From Sulfurospirillum tamanense (GTDB lineage: Bacteria > Campylobacterota > Campylobacteria > Campylobacterales > Campylobacteraceae), in the NCBI RefSeq assembly GCF_016937535.1, contig NZ_JAFHKK010000009.1:17706-81705 (forward strand): DNA of 64,000 bases, given 5' to 3'. Positions 63,832 through 64,000 of this stretch are shown one piece after another. The notes below the pieces were generated by a model. That model saw nothing but the letters and a program-made list of their open reading frames with translations, had not been told where the DNA came from and did no database searches. The translations under genes were made by a program, and so were the position numbers. Position 1 is the first letter of the stretch. Each line of letters opens with the position of its first letter.

Positions 63832-64000
63832 ACAACCTCCAACATTCAAACGCTTCTGTATTATTTGGACTATTAAACCATATTTTTCACCAAATTTTTT
63901 AAAAATATGATGAAAAAAAATACAATTTGATTACAAGGCTGCCTGAAACATACACCTTTCTTTCTTCATGCACCCTAAAGTTGTCAAACATCATAAATTT
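63832..64000. other. AT-rich upstream region of the dCache receptor
   Basis: No gene is visible on either strand. It contains long A and T runs (63895-63920) and probably the receptor promoter on the minus strand; I cannot place boxes with confidence. Confidence 0.4.

Noticed and set aside
1..64000. Prophage, transposon or integron
   Set aside because: No integrase, transposase, structural phage gene or terminal repeats found; the AT-rich islands lack mobility genes.

Overview
The window looks like a chromosomal segment of a member of the Campylobacterota (Epsilonproteobacteria), probably a Sulfurospirillum-like organism, though the genus is inferred only. Supporting signs are a Wolinella-type frdC-frdA-frdB fumarate reductase operon, a cmeR-cmeABC-like efflux locus with a CmeR-type operator, a UPF0763 (DUF2603) gene, a paired dynamin-like GTPase locus as in Campylobacter jejuni, a CetA/CetB-like bipartite energy-taxis pair, and a tmRNA with an ANN...AYAKAA-type tag. 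No rRNA, tRNA, CRISPR array or transposase was seen.

Layout. 0-3.7 kb is the end of a surface-polysaccharide or glycan locus (partial manC, an EPS-type MarR regulator, a GT4 phosphosugar transferase, a CapD/PglF-like dehydratase). 3.7-5.4 kb is an AT-rich hipBA toxin-antitoxin locus behind two strong inverted repeats. 5.5-9 kb holds ssrA, trpA, an HPt protein, panB and ruvB. 9-13.3 kb is the dynamin-like pair. 13.4-15.3 kb is the chemoreceptor/PAS pair, 15.4-19 kb frdCAB, and 19-22 kb lgt, a UPF0316-type gene and a GNAT-nitrilase fusion. 22.3-25.9 kb carries chemoreceptors, one of them split. 26-29 kb has a globin-coupled EAL protein, a double NosL protein and HemJ. 29-31 kb is an AT-rich insert with an orphan antitoxin and an ATPase/nuclease-like pair. 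31-37.6 kb is housekeeping (Fe-S reductase, hemN, argF, hemB, ribA, usp). 37.6-45.5 kb has a SulP transporter and the RND efflux locus. 45.6-52.2 kb is a nine-gene Mrp/Mbh-type cation antiporter module. 53.8-56.6 kb is an AT-rich ABC-three-component conflict system. 57-61.8 kb is a sulfur/amino-acid uptake cluster (metNIQ, a TudS-like protein, a second ABC binding protein and permease). A dCache chemoreceptor ends the window.

The most unusual signal runs through the whole window. The palindrome TTACATGTAA, usually in the wider form CCTTTACATGTAAAGG, occurs 27 times by hand count, where about 0.1 would be expected. It lies both between genes and inside them. In genes it is read as FTCK or LHVK-type tetrapeptides, because its third frame contains a stop. 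Seven copies sit 9-11 nt before a start codon, so that their AAAGG arm acts as or joins the Shine-Dalgarno. One inverted pair forms a terminator. Copies are absent from the three AT-rich, apparently acquired islands. This is a highly iterated palindrome comparable in kind to cyanobacterial HIP1 or to DNA uptake sequences; its function is unknown to me.
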